Of a stretch of DNA of 64,000 nucleotides, positions 60,050 to 64,000 are shown piece after piece. Location: contig ML664199.1 of assembly GCA_007570785.1 (NCBI GenBank), forward strand, positions 18,106,957 to 18,170,956, written 5' to 3'. A program made the translations under genes and the position numbers. The notes beneath the pieces were generated by a model, which was not told the DNA's origin, made no database searches, and was given only the letters and a program-made list of their open reading frames with translations. Position 1 is the first letter of the stretch; the number at the start of each line of letters is the position of its first letter. This DNA is from Antilocapra americana. Taxonomy: Eukaryota > Chordata > Mammalia > Artiodactyla > Antilocapridae.

Positions 60050-60345
60050 AAACAAATTTTTAAATTTCAGAGTAATTTTAGAGTTAGAGCAAAGTTGAAA
60101 AGAAGAACTGAGAGTTCCTTTATATCCTTCATCCACTGTTTCTTAACTTGAACATCTTCCCTAGCCAGCATATATTTGTCAAAACTAGGAAATTAACATT
60201 GATACATTATTATTCACTAAACTCCAGAATGTATATGGATTTCATCAGTTTCCCACTAATGTTCTTTTCTATTCCGGGATCCTATCCAGGAGAAGCACAT
60301 TGCATTTAATCTGCTAACTTTTAAAATGAATTCTTTTCCAAGTCA
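60050..60345 (-). repeat. Old L1 3' UTR, antisense
   Basis: 'gcatatatttgtcaaaactaggaaattaacattgatacattattattcactaaactccag', 'gttcttttctattccgggatcctatccagg' and 'acattgcattta' match an old L1 3' UTR. Confidence 0.65.
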
Positions 60346-60882
60346 TTTCCAGTTAAGCTGTGACAATTGTAAAGAATGTGGCATTTTAATATTTAAGATA
60401 AACTATTCATTAGCAAAACAACACAAATTGTCATGATGTCACCTGTGCTGTGATTATGAGATCCTCTAGGGAAGCTCTATCATTTGTTTGGCATATTTTA
60501 GCTATATACAGTTTCATACATTCTCTATAGGACATAATAATAGTTTCCACAGCAGTGAGAGGTAAGAGAAATACACGAAAATTCTAAGCATTCTAACTTC
60601 TAGGGGAAAACCGTTTCATTCTTCCTAATGTAATTAATAGAGTTTGAGTTTTATTCCAGTGACATGCTATAAAGGTAGTGGGAGTGTAATTTATCAAAAC
60701 ATTACAGGTCTGATCCCATCATCACAGTCTAAGCCACAGAAACCGCAAAAGACCACAGGGTGAGGTTCTTGCCAAATCAACTTCTTTAGGAGGACAAATA
60801 CTTGCCAACAACCCAAAAGTTCTCTCTAGGAAAAGAAAGCTCTCTTTAGGAGAAATATCTGGAGTAACTTGGGGGAATCTGA

Positions 60883-60930
60883 CTTCCTACCTGGCTTCCT
60901 ACCTGGCTTCCTACCTGGCTTTCTACCTAC
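60883..60930 (+). repeat. Tandem 12-bp units
   Basis: Three exact copies of cttcctacctgg (60883-60918) and one variant copy (60919-60930). Confidence 0.95.
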
Positions 60931-60954
60931 CACCCCCCACCCAACCTGTCCCAA

Positions 60955-61049
60955 GTGGCTTGTGGGATCTTAACTCCCTGATCAGGGATCCAAACTGTGC
61001 TCCCTGCAATGGAAGTGCGGTCCTAACCATTGGGCAACCAGGGAATTCC
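60955..61049 (-). mobile_element. CHR-type SINE fragment
   Basis: 'tggcttgtgggatcttaactccctgatcagggatcc' to 'ccattgggcaaccagggaattcc'. Confidence 0.8.
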
Positions 61050-61123
61050 TTGCATTTTTAAATAAGCTGTTTTCAGACCAGTAGAAGCTATCTTGATGCG
61101 GGGTTTGTTTTTTAAAAATTACA

Positions 61124-61244
61124 GGGAATTCTCTGGTGCTCTAGGGGTTAGGATTCTGCAGTTCCACTGAAGGGGGCATGGGTTTGATCCCTGGTTGGGG
61201 AACTAAGATCCCATATGCTGCATGGTGTGACTAAAAGAAAAAAG
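61124..61244 (+). mobile_element. CHR-type SINE fragment, opposite orientation
   Basis: 'gggaattctctggtgctctaggggttagg' to 'gatccctggttggggaactaagatcccatatgctgcatgg'; 75 bases from its inverted partner. Confidence 0.8.
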
Positions 61245-61299
61245 GGACTCATTAAAAAAATTTTAAAGACTATGTGTCTTTCATTATAAGAGAACAATA

Positions 61300-61830
61300 C
61301 TGTGGGTATTATAACAAACAGCTATAAAGAATCCTACTTGAACTCAGTTCAATTACTTCTTCAGTCCAAGAGGAATATGGAACTTTGGTTAAGTATTATT
61401 CCATCTTGCTCCTACCACAATTAATAGCTTCAGATGCTGTCATCAATTACAAGATGACACGCAAAATTTCTGTAGAAGTTTCCTCTACCCCAGAAAAAAA
61501 TTTAAGACTTATCTAAGCGAAGACACATGAAAAAAAATCCAGAAACAACAAAATTATTTTGCCAAGTATTATTCTATAAATAAAGAAGGCTAATGAAGAC
61601 ATTAAGTATTTAGATTTTCACTGAACAACTTGTTTTCTGCAGGGATAAGGGATATAGTAATATTGCTAATTAACTTTTAAAAAAGGAGCGCTGAATCAGT
61701 GCCTTACTGCTTCCCAGTCACTTGCTCACCCATGATATACTAAATAGTTTATTGGTGTCTTTATACTTTAGGCAGAGCTGCCACAGATGCTGACCCAAAG
61801 TAGACGATGTGTAATTGTCCTCTGACACCA
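61300..61830. other. Intergenic DNA with no recognised feature
   Basis: Nothing recognised. Confidence 0.4.
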
Positions 61831-61834
61831 CCTC

Positions 61835-62005
61835 ACATGTGACCTCCTCTGTGAAGTCCTCTGATTGCTCCCAGCCCCAGCATCAAGGAAGAATCTGCAT
61901 TCTTTCCTCTGTGCTCTCGCTTTTACACAATTCTACGATAGTACTTCTCACAATGTCTCTGTTTTAGGAACAGCATCTCATTCAATTTTTTTTCCATAGG
62001 TAAAT
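61835..62005 (+). repeat. L2 fragment
   Basis: 'tgtgacctcctctgtgaagtcctctgattgctcccagcccc' to 'gtacttctcacaatgtctctg' matches the L2 'cacctcctctgagaagccttccctgac...' region. Confidence 0.6.
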
Positions 62006-62010
62006 GGCAG

Positions 62011-62415
62011 TGTTATAGGCTGAACTGCGTCCTCCTAGGATGAGTATGTTGAAACCCGAACCCCCCTAGACCTCAGAAGGTGACTGTATTCTGAGATGGA
62101 GGTCTTGAAAGAAGTGATTGAGTTAGAATGAGGCCATTGGGGTGGGCCCTAATCCAATCTGACTGGTCTCCTTAGAAGAAGAAATAGGGAGACACAGAGA
62201 CACCAGGAATGAACGTGCACAGAGGAAAAAACCACACGAAGACAAAATACGAAGGCCACCATCTGCAAGACAAGCAGAAAAGCCTCAAAAGAAACCAAAC
62301 CTGCTGACACCTTGATCGTGGGCTGCTATCCTCCCAGACGGTGAGGAAATAAATTTCTGCTCAGGCCGTTCAGTCTGTGGTGTGTAGTTACAGCAGCCCT
62401 AGCAAACTAATACAG
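62011..62415 (+). repeat. MaLR-like LTR
   Basis: 'tgttataggctgaactgcgtcctcctaggatgagtatgttgaaacccgaacccccc', 'tgaggccattggggtgggccctaatccaatctgactgg', 'ccaaacctgctgacaccttgatcgtgggctgctatcctccc' and 'gtgtagttacagcagccctagcaaactaatacag' form the full plan of a solo ancient LTR, best guess MLT1-type. Confidence 0.6.
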
Positions 62416-62473
62416 ATGGTCACAGGTAATGATATGCTGTAAGGGCTTAAAAACAGTAGTATGCTGTTATTTA

Positions 62474-62503
62474 TATATATATACACACACACACATACAC
62501 CCT
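62474..62503 (+). repeat. (TA)n(CA)n microsatellite
   Basis: 'tatatatatatacacacacacacatacac'. Confidence 0.9.
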
Positions 62504-62519
62504 CTTGTATATATATTAT

Positions 62520-63180
62520 GCATGTGCTTAGCAAGTTTTGGGACTTTATGTGCATTCATGTCTGTTTTAATGGTTGTCTTTAGATTGTGTGTTAGGCAGT
62601 TGAATGGATTATTTTTTAAAACTCTGCATGCAAGAAATTCTGACTTCCATTACAAAGACTTTTGTCATGGATAAAATTGCTTCCCTGAGGTAAGTAAGTT
62701 TGTTCCACAACTCAATTGTACAAATATCTTATTCAGATAAAAGGCAGAGAAATGTTCAGGATTTAAATTAATCCAAGAGATAATTGGCTCTGGACTTAAT
62801 TTTTCAATTGTTTTTCCTAAATCTTCATTTTTTCATAATTCATTTTGTTTTATCACAAGACAAACACAGAGTGAGGAAATAAAAAGTTGATCATTTTTGA
62901 TAAACCCATGTGGATAAAAATCCACAGAAAAAACTAGTTTATAAAATTTCTTTCAGTATGATTTATGGACCAAAGAAAAAAATGTAAATGCAGTCGTCTC
63001 AATCTCTGTTCTCAACACTGCAAGGGCTCTGACTCACATTTACCTTGTTTTGAGGGCCGTGAATGATCTGGCTTCAGATTACCTGTTCTGATTTACCTTT
63101 CTACCTTGTCCCCCTTTCTTTTTCCTTTTTGTTCTTCAGCTTCAAAAACATCCCTGTGGGTCCTGACACAAGCTTTTTTT
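62520..63180. other. Intergenic DNA; L2-like phrase near 63045-63120
   Basis: 'gggccgtgaatgatctggcttcagattacctgttctgatttacctttctaccttg' resembles the L2 'ctacatgatctggcccctgcctacctctcc' region; otherwise nothing. Confidence 0.4.
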
Positions 63181-63183
63181 TTC

Positions 63184-63385
63184 TAAGGTTACTCATTCAT
63201 GTCTGACTCTTTGCAACCCCATGGACTGTAGCCCACCAGGCTCCTCTGTGCATGGGATTCTCCAGGCAAGAATACTGGAGTGGGTTGCCATTCCCTTCTC
63301 CAGGGAATCTTCCTGAACCAGGGACTGAACCTGGGTCTCCTGCACTGCAGGCAGATTCTTTACTGTTTGAGCCACCAGGGAAAGT
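63184..63385 (-). mobile_element. Bov-tA SINE
   Basis: 'aaggttactcattcatgtctgactctttgcaaccccatggactgtagcc' to 'ttgagccaccagggaaagt': a well-preserved complement. Confidence 0.92.
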
Positions 63386-63397
63386 AGCAGGTAGTAA

Positions 63398-63603
63398 AAG
63401 TGTTAGTCACTCAGTTGTGTCTGACTCTGCGAACCAGTGAATTGTGGCCGGCCAGCCTCCTCTGTCCATGGAATTCTCCAAGCAACAATACTGGAGTGGG
63501 TAGCCATTCCTTTATTCCAGGGGATCTTCCTGACCCACAGATTGAACCAGTGTCTCCAGCATTGCAGGAAGATTCTTTACTGTCCGAGACACCAGGGAAG
63601 CCC
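63398..63603 (-). mobile_element. Bov-tA SINE
   Basis: 'gtgttagtcactcagttgtgtctgactctgcgaacc' to 'cgagacaccagggaagcccc'. Same orientation as, and next to, the previous SINE. Confidence 0.92.
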
Positions 63604-63689
63604 CACTAAATGCATTTATCAGAAAGACTGCTTTCCCTGAGAGTCATATGACTTACTCTTCCCCTCCATTCCAATCTCTACTTCAGCAG

Positions 63690-63880
63690 GATGGGATCAG
63701 GGAAATCTTCCCTATTTATTCAGCAAAAAAGCATCCTCTGTTCTCTATCTTAATATATTTTTCCCCCAGAGCACTCATTAATACCTGGACATTATGTTTT
63801 TGTTTATCTGCTTATTTTCTCTTTCCTGTCTAACAGAGTTTCAGCTCCGTGAGAACAGGGGTCTTGTCAAGAAATGTTGG
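63690..63880 (+). repeat. L2 fragment
   Basis: 'tctgcttattttctctttcctgtctaacagagtttcagctccgtgagaacaggggtcttgtc' matches the L2 '...tagactgtaagctccatgagggcagggac...' region. Confidence 0.55.
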
Positions 63881-64000
63881 TTGAGTGGGAATTTGTAGCA
63901 TTAGCCACTGAAATCTGAGATAACAGTTTTCAATATTTCTTGATGATACAATGAGTATTGTAATGAAGTAGTCAAGTAATGCTGAGGAAATAAAATCCAG

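Noticed and set aside
1..64000. CRISPR arrays, defence systems, tRNA or snRNA genes, gene clusters
   Set aside because: The repeats are dispersed eukaryotic transposons, with no regular repeat-spacer pattern. The tRNA-like segments are SINE heads, not tRNA genes. No multigene system is present.

Overview
The window is ruminant nuclear DNA, almost certainly from a bovid. It carries the ruminant-specific repeat set: BovB (RTE) retrotransposons, tRNA-derived Bov-tA SINEs, a dimeric Bov-A2 SINE, CHR-type cetartiodactyl SINEs and young bovine-type LINE-1 copies. Cattle, sheep and goat cannot be told apart from what I can read here. There are no bacterial-type genes, CRISPR arrays or phage-like systems.

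One protein-coding gene is firmly supported: the 5' end of CCDC88A (girdin/GIV) on the minus strand. Coding exon 1 (25525-25587, residues 1-21) and coding exon 2 (25328-25428, residues 22-54 plus two bases) are joined by a 96-bp GT-AG intron. Exon 2 ends in a second GT donor, and everything from 25327 down to base 1 reads as the start of a very large intron 2. Upstream of the ATG lies a CpG island of about 1 kb (roughly 25780-26740) with a GC box, the presumed promoter and 5' leader.

Intron side (1-25327): diverged L1 and L2 fragments, a fossil hAT-type DNA transposon (7325-8766), a young 5'-truncated minus-strand L1 with target-site duplications (10143-11639), a Bov-A2 SINE and a 1.8-kb broken BovB (12516-14700), CHR SINEs, MIR/L2 pieces and an old L1 5'/ORF1-like segment (21840-23060).

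Upstream side (26750-64000): no gene recognised. The DNA is a layered pile of repeats, including old L1 3' ends, a (CA)31 microsatellite, a 2.9-kb old L1 with three SINE insertions (38130-41000), a tiny young L1 3' stub in an older L1, an LTR-like piece, a second young plus-strand L1 (51465-53175), a second BovB inserted in an old L1 (53826-54645), many Bov-tA and CHR SINEs and a MaLR-like LTR. From memory of mammalian gene order, CCDC88A has a long gene-poor 5' flank, which fits.

I found no undescribed biological system. The points most worth checking are the 5' end of CCDC88A (a short first intron, an acceptor-like poly-T/AG just before the ATG, and a weak-context uORF in the leader), the two homologous young L1 copies in inverted orientation on either side of the promoter, and the fossil hAT element.
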